A stretch of DNA of 12,454 nucleotides from Methanoregula sp. Its GTDB lineage: Archaea; Halobacteriota; Methanomicrobia; Methanomicrobiales; Methanospirillaceae. Below are positions 4,438-12,454 of the stretch, piece after piece. Location: NCBI RefSeq assembly GCF_002835825.1, contig NZ_PIZH01000020.1:1-12454 (forward strand), read 5' to 3'. Under the pieces are notes generated by a model. It made no database searches. It was not told the DNA's origin and was given only the letters and a program-made list of their open reading frames with translations. The position numbers were made by a program, and so were the translations under genes. How positions within the stretch are numbered: the first letter of the stretch is position 1; each line of letters begins with the position of its first letter.

Positions 4438-7400
4438 TTATCCCGTCTTTGCAATACCAATCGTCATGGAAACGCCTTCCACATCCCATTCCTTCACGGA
4501 TGCAAAGCGTGATACATCCGGCGTTGTTCCGTCTTTGCAGAACCCGAATGCCTTTGCCCGCACCTCGTCCCCGACCAGGGCAATCATCTGGTCGGTGTGG
4601 AGCAGGGCAAGGATGCGCTTGTCGTTGACCGAAACCTCGGCAGAGATGGTGTCCTCCACCGCAAGGTCGAGCTGTTTTCGCATCTCCTGGATCCGCCGGA
4701 TCACTTCGCGGGCATAACCCTCTGCCTCGAGGTCCGGTGTCAGTGCCACGTCCACGTAGACGGTGGCGTCGGTCATCGGTGCCGAGAAGATGTCCGCGGG
4801 AAGCTTCTCGGTGAAGGTGACGTGCTCTGCCCCGATCTCGAATCTGGCAGCGCCATCCATCAGGGAGAATTTCTGTCCTGCATCGACCGCCGCCTTGATC
4901 GCGTTTCCATCTGCGGCTTCGATGAGTCCCTTGATCCTGAACGAGTCCTTGCCAAAGCCTTTGCCGAGTGCCTTCATCACCGGCTCGGCATGCCAGCCAA
5001 TCCGGTCCCATCGTCCCATGACAACGGAGACCTTGCGGGCATTGGCCCGGTCCATGCAGACCGTATTGAGGCGCTCGATTGCGTCCTTCACCGGTTGGGC
5101 ACTGGTCACGATCACGACTTCGGCAACCGGCCAGCGGAGCTTCCGTTTTCCGGTCTGCCGGGCATTGGCCTGAGCCTCATCGAACGATCTGACGAGCTCG
5201 ACCGCCTGCTCCAGCTCCCGGTCAACCAGCACGGATTCTCCCGCATCCCAGTCGAGCATGTGGACGCTCACCCTGTCGTTCCTGCACCGGAGGTTCCCGT
5301 AAACCTGCTCGGTGAGGTGCGGGCAGAAGGGGGCAAGGAGCCCCATGAGGCGGCGCATGACGTAATACATCGTCTCGTACGCAAAGATCTTCTGCTCCGA
5401 TTCGCCCTCAAGCCACATACGGGGCCGGACCAGCTGGACGTACCAGCGGGAGAGGTCTTCTAAGATGAAGTTGACAATCTCGCGGGTTGCCCGGTGGAGC
5501 TGGCACTCTTTTGTGGCGCTGTCGACCAGCGAGGCGACCGTGTTGATCCGCGAGATGATGAACCGGTCCTCATCCGGCATCTGGCGGATGTGGGCCCGGA
5601 TAAAGGAGTCGTCCCAGGTCCCGTTGTTCGTGGCGGGCTCGAATTTGTCGAGGATCATGTACGGCAGCGGGAAGCGGTACACGTTCCAGAGGATGTTGAC
5701 CGCACGGTTGATGGTGCCGACGCCTTCCCAGTTGAATTTCAGGTCGTCCCAGGGTGCAGAGGAGGAGAGGACGTAGAGCCGGAGGACGTCGACGCCGACC
5801 TTCTCGATGACATCGCCGGGGTTCACCACGTTCCCGAGGCTCTTTGACATCTTCTTGCCTTCTGCGTCGAGGGCGAAACCATGCATGCAGACGCTCTTGT
5901 ACGGGGCCTTGCCAAACGCGATGGTGCTTGCCCCGAGCTGCGAGTAGAACCAGCCCCGGGTCTGGTCTTGCCCTTCGGTGATGAAATCGGCAGGCCAGAG
6001 TGCCTCGAAGTCTTTTGTCTCCTTCGGGAACCCGAGCGTTGCCCAGGAGGCTACTGCCGAGTCGAACCAGACATCGAAGATGTCGCCGACCCGCTTCATG
6101 GTGCCGCCGCAGGAGCAGGGGAACGTAACCTCGTCCACGTACGGGCGGTGGGGGTCGGGCAGCGGCTTACCGCTCAGTTTTTCGAGTTCCGCGATGGTGC
6201 CGACGACATGATACTTGTCGCATTTGCCGCAGACCCAGACCGGGATCGGGATACCCCAGTAGCGCTGGCGGGAGATGCACCAGTCGCGGGCCTCCTTGAT
6301 CCAGTCGTAGAACCGTGCGGATCCTGCCCACTCGGGGTACCAGGTCACCTTCTCCACCTCTGAGAGCATCAGGTCCCTCATCTCGGATGCCTTCAGGAAC
6401 CACTGCGAAGTTGCCCGGAAGATGATTGGGGTCTTGCACCGCCAGCAGTGGCCGTACCGGTGGGTGACCTTCTCCTGCGCGAGGAGGTGGTCGCCCAGTG
6501 CGGTAAGGACGTTTTCGTTTGCGTCCCGGACAAACTGGCCGGCAAACTCCCCGGCATTGTCTGTGAACCTGCCTGCACCGTCGACCGGGCAGACAATCTG
6601 GAGGCCTTCTTTTGTCCCGAGCACGAAGTCGTCCCAGCCATGGCCGGGGGCGATATGCACCATGCCGGTATTCTCGAGGGCAACAAAGTCCGCTGCAACG
6701 ACCCGGTGCTGGATCTCTTTCTGGAGGGGGACATTTTCCTTCAGCGGCGACTCGTAGGTCCACCCAACGAGTTCTGAGCCCTTCTTCTTCTCGACAACCG
6801 CGAAGTCCTTGTACCGTCCCTTCTTCAGCACGGCCTTGACAAGGGGTTCAGCGATCCAGAGGAACTCCTCCTTCCCGTCCTTCTTTGCAAGCACCTTTGC
6901 GTACTCGAACTCCTTTGAGACCGCGACTGCCACGTTGGCCGGGAGGGTCCAGGGGGTTGTGGTCCATATGAGGAGAAACTCTCCCGTTTTTCCGGTGAGG
7001 GGGAACTTGACGAAGATCGAGGGGTCGCTCTCGTCCCAGTACTCCACCTCGGCATCCGCGATCGCCGTCTCGCACCGGGGGCACCAGTTCACCACCCGAT
7101 GGCCGCGTTCCAGCATGCCCCGCTCCTGTGCCCGGGCAAGGGTCCACCAGGCAGCCTCGATATACTCGGGTTTTACGGTCTGGTACGCACCGGGGAAATC
7201 CAGCCAGACACCGAGGGCTAAAAACTGGTCGTCCATCAGCTTCTTGTTCTCTACCGCGAACTCCCGGCACTTCTCGATGAACGGCTGGATCCCGAACTTC
7301 TCGATGTCCTTTTTTGAGACAAATCCCAGTGCCTGCTCGACCTTCACCTCTATGGGGAGTCCGTGCATGTCGTACCCCGCCCGGTCGATGACGTTTCTGC

Positions 7401-7623
7401 CATTCATGCGCTGGTAACGCAGGACCGAGTCCTTGATGATCTTGTTCCATGCGGTCCCGAGATGGATGTGTCCCGTGGTGTAGGGCGGACCGTCCACGAA
7501 AAAGAACGGTTTGCATGCTGCCCGCTGCTGCTTAACTGCCTGGTAGGTATCGTGGGTGCGCCAGTATTCCTGCACCTCACGCTCGATCTCCTTTGCGCTG
7601 AAGTTCGCGGTGACTTCCTTCAC
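4438..7623 (-). CDS. ileS: Isoleucyl-tRNA synthetase
   Basis: The 1061-residue class I synthetase attaches isoleucine to tRNA(Ile) in the cytoplasm. The Rossmann fold carries the HIGH motif as HIHLG (52-56) and KMSKS (591-595). The CP1 editing domain, which hydrolyses Val-tRNA(Ile), shows TTTPWTLPAN (221-230) and GHGWDDF (327-333), with H323 and D332 aligning with the editing residues H333 and D342 of the E. coli enzyme. Cysteine pairs CPRC (181-184), CWRC (393-396), CGKC (465-468) and CSC (503-505) are candidate zinc ligands. GQDQTRGWFYS (551-561) is typical of the isoleucine-specific active site. Length and sequence fit the archaeal/eukaryotic-type enzyme. Translation starts at GTG (7623-7621), which directly follows an in-frame TAA and lies 6 nt after GAGGGG (minus strand, 7635-7630), so no earlier start is possible. 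It is a single gene, divergent from the aldehyde dehydrogenase. Confidence 0.98.
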   Translation of the reverse strand: MKEVTANFSAKEIEREVQEYWRTHDTYQAVKQQRAACKPFFFVDGPPYTTGHIHLGTAWNKIIKDSVLRYQRMNGRNVIDRAGYDMHGLPIEVKVEQALGFVSKKDIEKFGIQPFIEKCREFAVENKKLMDDQFLALGVWLDFPGAYQTVKPEYIEAAWWTLARAQERGMLERGHRVVNWCPRCETAIADAEVEYWDESDPSIFVKFPLTGKTGEFLLIWTTTPWTLPANVAVAVSKEFEYAKVLAKKDGKEEFLWIAEPLVKAVLKKGRYKDFAVVEKKKGSELVGWTYESPLKENVPLQKEIQHRVVAADFVALENTGMVHIAPGHGWDDFVLGTKEGLQIVCPVDGAGRFTDNAGEFAGQFVRDANENVLTALGDHLLAQEKVTHRYGHCWRCKTPIIFRATSQWFLKASEMRDLMLSEVEKVTWYPEWAGSARFYDWIKEARDWCISRQRYWGIPIPVWVCGKCDKYHVVGTIAELEKLSGKPLPDPHRPYVDEVTFPCSCGGTMKRVGDIFDVWFDSAVASWATLGFPKETKDFEALWPADFITEGQDQTRGWFYSQLGASTIAFGKAPYKSVCMHGFALDAEGKKMSKSLGNVVNPGDVIEKVGVDVLRLYVLSSSAPWDDLKFNWEGVGTINRAVNILWNVYRFPLPYMILDKFEPATNNGTWDDSFIRAHIRQMPDEDRFIISRINTVASLVDSATKECQLHRATREIVNFILEDLSRWYVQLVRPRMWLEGESEQKIFAYETMYYVMRRLMGLLAPFCPHLTEQVYGNLRCRNDRVSVHMLDWDAGESVLVDRELEQAVELVRSFDEAQANARQTGKRKLRWPVAEVVIVTSAQPVKDAIERLNTVCMDRANARKVSVVMGRWDRIGWHAEPVMKALGKGFGKDSFRIKGLIEAADGNAIKAAVDAGQKFSLMDGAARFEIGAEHVTFTEKLPADIFSAPMTDATVYVDVALTPDLEAEGYAREVIRRIQEMRKQLDLAVEDTISAEVSVNDKRILALLHTDQMIALVGDEVRAKAFGFCKDGTTPDVSRFASVKEWDVEGVSMTIGIAKTG

Positions 7624-7667
7624 TTACAACCCCTCGTGGCATTCCCCGCCTCCGCTTTGAGCCGGTG

Positions 7668-7684
7668 GAATATGCGATAGATAC
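7668..7684 (-). promoter_or_regulatory. Putative TATA region of ileS
   Basis: Read on the minus strand, GTATCTATCGCATATTCC follows a purine-rich GAGCAAAC. Its centre is about 54 nt before the GTG start, which would give a leader of roughly 25-30 nt including the GAGGGG ribosome-binding site. The match to the TATA consensus is only partial. The rest of the 224-bp divergent gap shows no clear promoter for the aldehyde dehydrogenase unit. Confidence 0.25.
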
Positions 7685-7847
7685 GTTTGCTCCACTGCAC
7701 AAAGTAGTTTTTCTCCTGTTTGATTCCTCCTGTCCTCTGGTGCAGGCCGCACTACGACACCGGTGCCTCGGCCTCATGCCGGTTTTGCCGATGGTGCTAT
7801 GTATGTCCTGCTGCCCATACTGGATCAGGAACAAACGGAGCACACCG

Positions 7848-9284
7848 ATGACCGAGATCTACCCGCTCCTCCTGGGAGGAGAGAAAAAGGAGACAAAGGA
7901 GACAATTCCCGTACGGTTCCCGTACACGGGCGAACTGTACTGCACGGTCAGCCAGGCAACGAGCAATGACCTGAAGGCAGCAGTGACAAAGGCAGTATCC
8001 GGGTTTGAGAAGACGCGCCGGCTCCCCGTTCATGCCCGGGCGGAGATCCTGCACAACCTCGCAGACGCGATCCATACGAGGGCAAAAGAACTTGTCGAGG
8101 TCATGGTCATGGAAGGGGGCAAGACCCGGAAGTTTGCTACCGCCGAACTGGGCCGGGCTGAGGTGACGATCCGGACATCGGCAGAAGAAGCAAAACGGGT
8201 CTATGGCGAGATCATCCCCCTTGACCTGAGCAAGGATACAGAGGGCAGAACAGGGTTCCTCCGGCGCTTCCCGCTCGGGCCTGTTGCCGGTATCGTGCCC
8301 TTCAACTTCCCGCTCAACCTTGCCTGCCACAAGCTTGCGCCTGCCATCGCCGCGGGAAACTCAGTCATCCTCAAGCCCGCATCCGCCACACCGGTCTCGA
8401 GTCTCCTTCTCGGGGAGATGGCCATTGATGCAGGAGTACCGCCCGAGGCGGTCAGTGTTGTGCCGTGCACGGGAGCACGTGCAGAGGCGCTCGCCCGGGA
8501 CCCCCGTGTTGCCTTCCTCTCGTTCACCGGCTCCTGCGCTGTCGGCTGGCACCTGCGGGAGATTGCGGGGAGGAAGAAGGTTGGCCTGGAACTTGGCGGC
8601 AATGCGGCAACGATCGTGCACGAGGACGCAAACCTGCCCTTTGCCGCCCAGCGGATCGTGACCGGCGGGTTCACAAACGCCGGCCAGGTCTGTATCTCGG
8701 TCCAGCGGGTGCTCGTACACCGGCCGGTGTACGAGGAGCTCGTGGAGATGGTGGTCTCCGGCACAAAGGCCCTGAAGGTCGGCGACCCCCGTGACCCGGC
8801 AACGGACGTGGGCCCGATGATCGACCAGCTGAAGGCCGAGGAGGCGTACCGGAAAGTGCAGGAAGCAATCCGCCAGGGAGCCCGGGCACTTGTCGGGGGA
8901 ACGCTCGAAGGGACGATGTTTTCCCCGACGGTTCTTGAAGGGACGACACCGGCAATGCGGGTGAACTGTGAGGAAGTCTTCGCACCGGTCATTTCTGTCG
9001 TGCCCTATGACGATTTCGATGAGGCGCTCCGGATCGCCAATACCGGGGAGTACGGGCTCCAGGTCGGCATCTTCACCCAGAACCTCAACCGGGCCATGCG
9101 GGCGTACGCAGAGATGGATGTCGGGGGTGTGATCGTGAACGACATCCCGACCTTCCGCACGGACCAGATGCCCTATGGCGGGGCCAAGGGATCGGGCCTT
9201 GGAAGGGAAGGCCCGCGGTTCGCTATCGAGGAGATGAGCGCACTCCGGCTGATGGTGGTCAACCGCGATGGTGGGAAGGAATAG
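7848..9284 (+). CDS. NAD(P)-dependent aldehyde dehydrogenase (lactaldehyde/GAPN-like)
   Basis: The protein has 478 residues, the usual length for this superfamily of soluble enzymes that oxidise an aldehyde to a carboxylic acid with NAD(P)+. The catalytic set is complete: C282 in GQVCISVQRV, general base E248 in LELGGN, N153 in PFNFP, cofactor lysine K176 in ILKP and the FTGS turn (226-229). The overall sequence resembles archaeal lactaldehyde dehydrogenase (CofA of M. jannaschii, proposed to make lactate for coenzyme F420) and non-phosphorylating glyceraldehyde-3-phosphate dehydrogenases. The substrate cannot be assigned from the sequence. The ATG at 7848 is chosen because GGAG lies 7 nt upstream and the protein then starts like its family; a longer frame back to GTG 7665 would add 61 unrelated residues. 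It is the first gene of a same-strand block reaching beyond the window. Confidence 0.93.
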   Translation: MTEIYPLLLGGEKKETKETIPVRFPYTGELYCTVSQATSNDLKAAVTKAVSGFEKTRRLPVHARAEILHNLADAIHTRAKELVEVMVMEGGKTRKFATAELGRAEVTIRTSAEEAKRVYGEIIPLDLSKDTEGRTGFLRRFPLGPVAGIVPFNFPLNLACHKLAPAIAAGNSVILKPASATPVSSLLLGEMAIDAGVPPEAVSVVPCTGARAEALARDPRVAFLSFTGSCAVGWHLREIAGRKKVGLELGGNAATIVHEDANLPFAAQRIVTGGFTNAGQVCISVQRVLVHRPVYEELVEMVVSGTKALKVGDPRDPATDVGPMIDQLKAEEAYRKVQEAIRQGARALVGGTLEGTMFSPTVLEGTTPAMRVNCEEVFAPVISVVPYDDFDEALRIANTGEYGLQVGIFTQNLNRAMRAYAEMDVGGVIVNDIPTFRTDQMPYGGAKGSGLGREGPRFAIEEMSALRLMVVNRDGGKE

Positions 9285-9305
9285 GAACATCAGGAGTGCC
9301 TGCAG

Positions 9306-9779
9306 GTGCAGAAGATACAGATTGCCGTTGCCGGGGGTGCAGAGGCTGATGCAGAGGAGTACGAAACCGCCCGTGTAGTCGGCCGGCTCATCGCGGAGAA
9401 CAGGGCCGTGCTCATCTGCGGCGGGCTCGGCGGGGTGATGGAGGCCGCCTGCCGGGGTGCGCAGGAACAGGGCGGGACAACGGTCGGGATCATCTCTGGC
9501 ACCGGTGACGGGAATCCGTACCTGGGTATAGTTGTCCGGACCGGCCTTGGCCACGGGCGGAACGTGCTCGTAGCGCAATCGGGGGATGCGCTGATCGCAG
9601 TCGGTGGAAGTTACGGAACGCTCTCCGAGATCGCAATCGCGTTAAAGACCGGTTGCCCGGTCTTTGGTCTCTCCACGTGGGAGATCGAAGGAGTTGTGTC
9701 GTGCATGACGCCGGACGAGGCGGTGAAGCGGGCGCTCGAAGCAGCAAAGGTGAGGGCAGCCGGCCGGAGCCACCCTTAA
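9306..9779 (+). CDS. TIGR00725 / LOG-like nucleotide-binding Rossmann protein
   Basis: The 157-residue protein has a Rossmann-like fold of the SLOG superfamily, related to LOG (cytokinin-activating) proteins, molybdenum cofactor carrier proteins and DprA. The N-terminal strand-loop is IAVAGG (6-11). CGGLGGVMEAACRGA (38-52) is the phosphate-binding helix start. VGGSYGTLSE (99-108) corresponds to the PGGxGTxxE signature of LOG enzymes, with SY in place of the usual residues and E108 kept. This suggests binding of a nucleotide or phosphoribosyl ligand; true LOG phosphoribohydrolase activity is uncertain. The start is GTG at 9306, with AGGAG 9 nt upstream (9292-9296). The gene begins 21 nt after the aldehyde dehydrogenase, so the two are probably co-transcribed, but no functional link is evident. 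Confidence 0.88.
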   Translation: MQKIQIAVAGGAEADAEEYETARVVGRLIAENRAVLICGGLGGVMEAACRGAQEQGGTTVGIISGTGDGNPYLGIVVRTGLGHGRNVLVAQSGDALIAVGGSYGTLSEIAIALKTGCPVFGLSTWEIEGVVSCMTPDEAVKRALEAAKVRAAGRSHP

Positions 9780-9806
9780 TCGCCTGCAATGACAAAGAAA
9801 GAAACA

Positions 9807-11120
9807 ATGAGGATCGCACTCATCAACTCCCGGCAGGACAAGGCCGGGCTGAATATCCGGCACCACATCGAACGGCTCCTGGACGCCAGGGACACTGCCG
9901 TACCGGAGAACGGTCATGCATACGATTTTTACGATGTGGAAGAGCGCCTGATCCATACATCGGCAGTTGATGCGAAGATCGATTGCGACCTCGTTATCTT
10001 TCTCTCCCGCCATTCCAGCGTGAACCCGGTTCCGGTCCTTACCGTCCACGTTACGGGGAACTACCGGGACGCGGAACTGGGCGGCAGTCCCCGGACGCTC
10101 GCCCCTGCAGCCCCCGCCATGATGCAGGCAACCCTCCGGGCCCTTGCCCGGCACTGCCCCGCCGGCTACCGTGTCTCCTTCGAGGTAACTCATCACGGGC
10201 CGACCGATCTCGTCCACCCCTCGTTCTTTGTCGAGATCGGGAGCACGGAGAAAGAGTGGACCGACAAGGAAGCGGGACGGGCTGTGGCGGAGAGCGTCCT
10301 CTCTGCCGTGCCACAGAACCCCGTCCCCCTGATCGGGTTTGGCGGCACCCATTACGCAGCCCGCCAGACCGAGATAGCCCTTACCTCGCGGGGAGCATTC
10401 GGCCACATTGCCCATACCCGCGAGATCGCGACACTGGACGAGGCGATGGTGCGTTCGATGCTGGAGCAGAGTGGGGCTGTCGCAGTCTATGTCGACCGGA
10501 AAGCACTCGACAAGACGGATCTCAACCGGGTATCCGGGATGCTCGACGCTCTCTCTGTACCCCGGCTCACCGAGAGCGAGATCACGTCCCTTGGTCACCT
10601 GTCCTGGGACACGTATTGTGCCATCCGGAAGATGGCGGGAGCAGTCTCGCCTGGTGCCCGGTGTTTCATTCACGCACTTTCCGGTTCGGGCGAACCGGTC
10701 CTTGTACGGGCAAATCCGGTTTTGCTGGCCGAAACTGCCAAAACAAACGAGCCGGACCTGTTAAAAAATCTGGACGATCTGCCCGTTGTTCACCTTTCCA
10801 CGCACGATAACCGCCTGCTTCCCGAATTCATCACCTTTGCGGGGAATTCCCCGGAAATCATACATGCTTTAAATACATTGTGCGTAAAAATCATACGTAG
10901 AGAAGAGATCACTGCAACGGAGAACGATTGGCTGATCATCACGAAGGTCCGGTTCGATCCGCAAAAAGCGCGCGAACTGGGGATCCTGCCCGGGCCTTCC
11001 TACAAAGAGCTGGCAGGGGGCCGGCCGGTAGTTGCTGGTGGGAGGACGATCACACCGGACATGGTGTCCTCCGTCAGTGAGATCCGAGTCCACATCCCGG
11101 GGTTGGAGAAGATTTCATGA
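9807..11120 (+). CDS. dtdA: D-aminoacyl-tRNA deacylase (archaeal DtdA) with long C-terminal extension
   Basis: DtdA hydrolyses D-aminoacyl-tRNAs (e.g. D-Tyr-tRNA), recycling the tRNA and keeping D-amino acids out of proteins. The zinc enzyme core spans residues 1-255: RHSS (68-71), TVHVTGNY (79-86), [10 protein letters not shown] (126-135), [11 protein letters not shown] (141-151), GGTHYA (179-184) and FGHI (198-201) are the hallmark conserved segments. The compact Pyrococcus enzyme ends near here. This protein continues for about 180 more residues to 437 in all. The tail ends with PGPSYKEL (395-402) and [10 protein letters not shown] (411-420), which resemble the C-terminal motif of RNase Z. 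I believe other Methanomicrobiales proteins share this length. The start at 9807 is chosen because [11 protein letters not shown] matches the family N-terminus; ATG 9789 is an alternative adding six residues. Neither has a clear Shine-Dalgarno. The stop overlaps the ftsZ start (ATGA). Confidence 0.95.
   Translation: MRIALINSRQDKAGLNIRHHIERLLDARDTAVPENGHAYDFYDVEERLIHTSAVDAKIDCDLVIFLSRHSSVNPVPVLTVHVTGNYRDAELGGSPRTLAPAAPAMMQATLRALARHCPAGYRVSFEVTHHGPTDLVHPSFFVEIGSTEKEWTDKEAGRAVAESVLSAVPQNPVPLIGFGGTHYAARQTEIALTSRGAFGHIAHTREIATLDEAMVRSMLEQSGAVAVYVDRKALDKTDLNRVSGMLDALSVPRLTESEITSLGHLSWDTYCAIRKMAGAVSPGARCFIHALSGSGEPVLVRANPVLLAETAKTNEPDLLKNLDDLPVVHLSTHDNRLLPEFITFAGNSPEIIHALNTLCVKIIRREEITATENDWLIITKVRFDPQKARELGILPGPSYKELAGGRPVVAGGRTITPDMVSSVSEIRVHIPGLEKIS
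10867..10876 (+). promoter_or_regulatory. Possible internal promoter for ftsZ-secE-spt5 within dtdA
   Basis: CTTTAAATAC is a close match to the archaeal TATA consensus and sits in an AT-rich patch (about 10855-10915) that stands out in the GC-rich dtdA gene. Transcription would start near 10897, about 220 nt before the ftsZ ATG. It may simply reflect coding constraints (LNTLCVKII). Confidence 0.3.
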
Positions 11121-12208
11121 GGTCCATTGTTGAAGAGGCACTCACCAAGGCAAGGGACGAGACAGTGTCCCCTATGCAGAATAACGAAGACCTTGACCAG
11201 ATTCTTGCGGAGCTCAAAACCGAGATCGCGGTGGTCGGCTGCGGAGGCGGCGGGTCGAACACGATCTCCCGCATGACGGAGGAGGGTATCCACGGCGCCA
11301 AGCTCATCGCCATCAACACGGATGCCCAGCACCTGATCCGCACCCGTGCCGACCAGCGTATCCTTGTCGGCCGGCAGCGGACCCGGGGCCTCGGCGCCGG
11401 CTCCATTCCACAGATTGGTGAGGAAGCAGCCCTCGAGAACGAGCAGGAGATCCGTGCCCTCGTCTCCGGCTGCGACATGGTCTTCATCACGGTCGGGCTT
11501 GGCGGCGGTACCGGAACGGGTGTTGCCCCGGTTGTCGCCAAGGCTGCCCGGGAAGAAGGGGCCTTAACCATCGCGATCGTCACCCTGCCGTTCGCCGCAG
11601 AGGGCTCGATCCGGATGGAGAACGCAGAAGCCGGGCTTGAACGTCTCCGGGACGTTGCCGACACGGTCATTGTTGTGCCCAATGACCGGCTGCTCGAAGT
11701 CGTCCCAAAGCTCCCCCTCTATGCGGCATTCAAGGTGGCAGATGAAGTCCTGATGCGTGCGGTCAAGGGCATCACTGAACTGATCACGATGCCCGGGCTC
11801 GTCAACCTCGACTTTGCCGATGTCCGCACTGTCATGGAGCGCGGTGGCGTTGCCATGATCGGGATGGGCGAGAGCGACTCCGAGGACAAGGCCGCAGACT
11901 CGGTAAAGAAGGCAATCCGTTCCCCGCTGCTCGATGTGGATATCAGCGGCGCAACCGCCGCGCTCGTGAACGTGGTTGGCGGCCCGGACATGACCATGGA
12001 AGAGGCCGAGGGCGTTGTCCAGGAAGTCTATGCCCGCGTGGACCCGAACGCCCGGATCATCTGGGGTGCGCAGATTGACCCGGCCATGGAGGACAAGATG
12101 CGGACCCTCCTGGTCGTGACTGGCGTACGGTCGCCACAAATATATGGTCGTAGTGAGAAGCTTACCCCCAAAGTACAGAAACAGTTTGAGATCGATTTTC
12201 TCAAGTGA
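11117..12208 (+). CDS. ftsZ: Cell division GTPase FtsZ (FtsZ1 type)
   Basis: FtsZ is the tubulin-like GTPase that polymerises at midcell to organise archaeal division. The 363-residue protein has the GTP-binding loops [11 protein letters not shown] (39-49) and the tubulin signature GGGTGTG (129-135). It also has the T7 synergy loop with N230, D232 and D235 (NLDFAD), which completes the GTPase site of the neighbouring subunit. The N-terminus MRSIVEEAL and the context ftsZ-secE-spt5 are typical of euryarchaeal FtsZ1, which in Haloferax acts in assembly and stability of the division ring. The C-terminal tail after the globular domain is short (about 20 residues), unlike the long linker of bacterial FtsZ. 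The start overlaps the dtdA stop by 4 nt (ATGA), suggesting translational coupling; no strong ribosome-binding site precedes it (GGAG lies at 11104-11107). Confidence 0.97.
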   Translation: MRSIVEEALTKARDETVSPMQNNEDLDQILAELKTEIAVVGCGGGGSNTISRMTEEGIHGAKLIAINTDAQHLIRTRADQRILVGRQRTRGLGAGSIPQIGEEAALENEQEIRALVSGCDMVFITVGLGGGTGTGVAPVVAKAAREEGALTIAIVTLPFAAEGSIRMENAEAGLERLRDVADTVIVVPNDRLLEVVPKLPLYAAFKVADEVLMRAVKGITELITMPGLVNLDFADVRTVMERGGVAMIGMGESDSEDKAADSVKKAIRSPLLDVDISGATAALVNVVGGPDMTMEEAEGVVQEVYARVDPNARIIWGAQIDPAMEDKMRTLLVVTGVRSPQIYGRSEKLTPKVQKQFEIDFLK

Positions 12209-12214
12209 TTACAT

Positions 12215-12424
12215 ATGGAAATTTCCAAGCCAGAAATCAAAACGGACGTCATCCATGAGGAATTGTTCCGCAAGTACCTCAGGGTCTTAAAACTCGCGCG
12301 CACTCCCACCCGGGAAGAGTTCACCAAGATCGCCACCGTTGCGGCGGCCGGTATCCTCCTTGTCGGGATGATCGGGTTCATCATCTTCGTGTTTTTCGAC
12401 CACAAACTGATGCTGGGATTCTGA
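12215..12424 (+). CDS. secE: Protein translocase subunit SecE (Sec61 gamma)
   Basis: The small 69-residue membrane protein matches archaeal SecE/Sec61 gamma. It has an amphipathic N-terminal half containing the conserved [14 protein letters not shown] stretch (23-36), which lies on the cytoplasmic surface. A single C-terminal membrane helix follows (about 39-62, [19 protein letters not shown] core). With SecY and SecG/Sec61 beta it forms the protein-conducting channel, clamping the two halves of SecY. It starts 6 nt after ftsZ. The short GTGAT before the ATG overlaps the ftsZ stop and may serve as a partial Shine-Dalgarno. The gene is followed 6 nt later by the next ATG, in the conserved secE-spt5 arrangement. 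Confidence 0.95.
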   Translation: MEISKPEIKTDVIHEELFRKYLRVLKLARTPTREEFTKIATVAAAGILLVGMIGFIIFVFFDHKLMLGF

Positions 12425-12430
12425 TCCCCG

Positions 12431-12454
12431 ATGTCTATGACCCAGCCCCAGACC
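12431..12454 (+). CDS. Start of the next gene, probably transcription elongation factor Spt5 (truncated by window)
   Basis: ATG at 12431 opens a frame of eight codons (MSMTQPQT) up to the window end. A second ATG at 12437 could be the true start. The sequence itself is too short to identify. The call rests on the strongly conserved archaeal order secE-spt5 (nusG-like), often followed by ribosomal protein L11, and on the 6-nt spacing. Confidence 0.5.

Noticed and set aside
4272..4460. Minus-strand 62-codon frame over the small locus and the ileS 3' end
   Set aside because: It crosses the ileS terminator and the end of ileS in another frame and lacks a ribosome-binding site.
7665..7847. 61-codon N-terminal extension of the aldehyde dehydrogenase from a GTG
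   Set aside because: The extra residues are cysteine-rich and unlike the family, the span covers the divergent promoter region, and ATG 7848 has a well-spaced GGAG.
9642..10673. 343-codon minus-strand frame opposite the LOG-like gene and dtdA
   Set aside because: The plus-strand genes carry clear family motifs; the antisense translation has no recognisable domain.
1..12454. CRISPR arrays, insertion sequences, integrase or attachment sites
   Set aside because: No regularly spaced repeats, transposase motifs or long terminal repeats were seen on reading the sequence.

Overview
The window (about 12.45 kb, GC-rich, tightly packed) is chromosomal DNA of a euryarchaeon, most likely a methanogen of the order Methanomicrobiales (Methanoregula-like). 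This placement is inferred from the gene set and protein style: archaeal DtdA with a long C-terminal extension, an FtsZ1-type FtsZ followed by SecE, an archaeal Thg1, a COG1031 radical SAM protein, an S2P-like protease with CBS domains, and TATA-type promoters with poly-T termination tracts. No mobile element, CRISPR array, rRNA or tRNA gene is visible, and no gene looks frameshifted.

Layout. 1-1569 (+): COG1031 radical SAM protein, cut off by the window start. 1739-2872 (-): membrane-embedded site-2-type metalloprotease with two CBS domains, convergent with the first gene. 2924-3196 (+): small PRC-barrel protein, divergent from the protease across a 51-bp gap that holds a perfectly palindromic TATA box. 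3262-3987 (+): Thg1-type 3'-5' tRNA polymerase. 3988-4437: the only long stretch without a conventional gene. It is AT-rich in its middle and appears to hold a compact transcription unit: promoter-like box, perfect Shine-Dalgarno, a 24-codon hydrophobic reading frame that could only start at CTG, and a hairpin overlapping its stop codon. 4438-7623 (-): isoleucyl-tRNA synthetase.

7848-12454 (+): a probable co-transcribed block with gaps of 21, 27 (or 9), -4, 6 and 6 nt: aldehyde dehydrogenase, LOG/TIGR00725-like protein, D-aminoacyl-tRNA deacylase, FtsZ, SecE, and the first eight codons of what is probably Spt5. The 3' half (division, secretion, transcription elongation) is conserved housekeeping. 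dtdA overlaps ftsZ by 4 nt, and an internal TATA-like box inside dtdA could let ftsZ-secE-spt5 be expressed separately.

Themes: three genes concern tRNA (Thg1, IleRS, DtdA). Two concern, or may concern, cell division (FtsZ, and possibly the PRC-barrel protein, if it is a CdpB-type division protein). The most novel-looking item is the small-peptide locus near 4180-4370. Next are the RNase Z-like motif at the C-terminus of DtdA and the non-canonical CX7CX2C cluster motif of the radical SAM protein.
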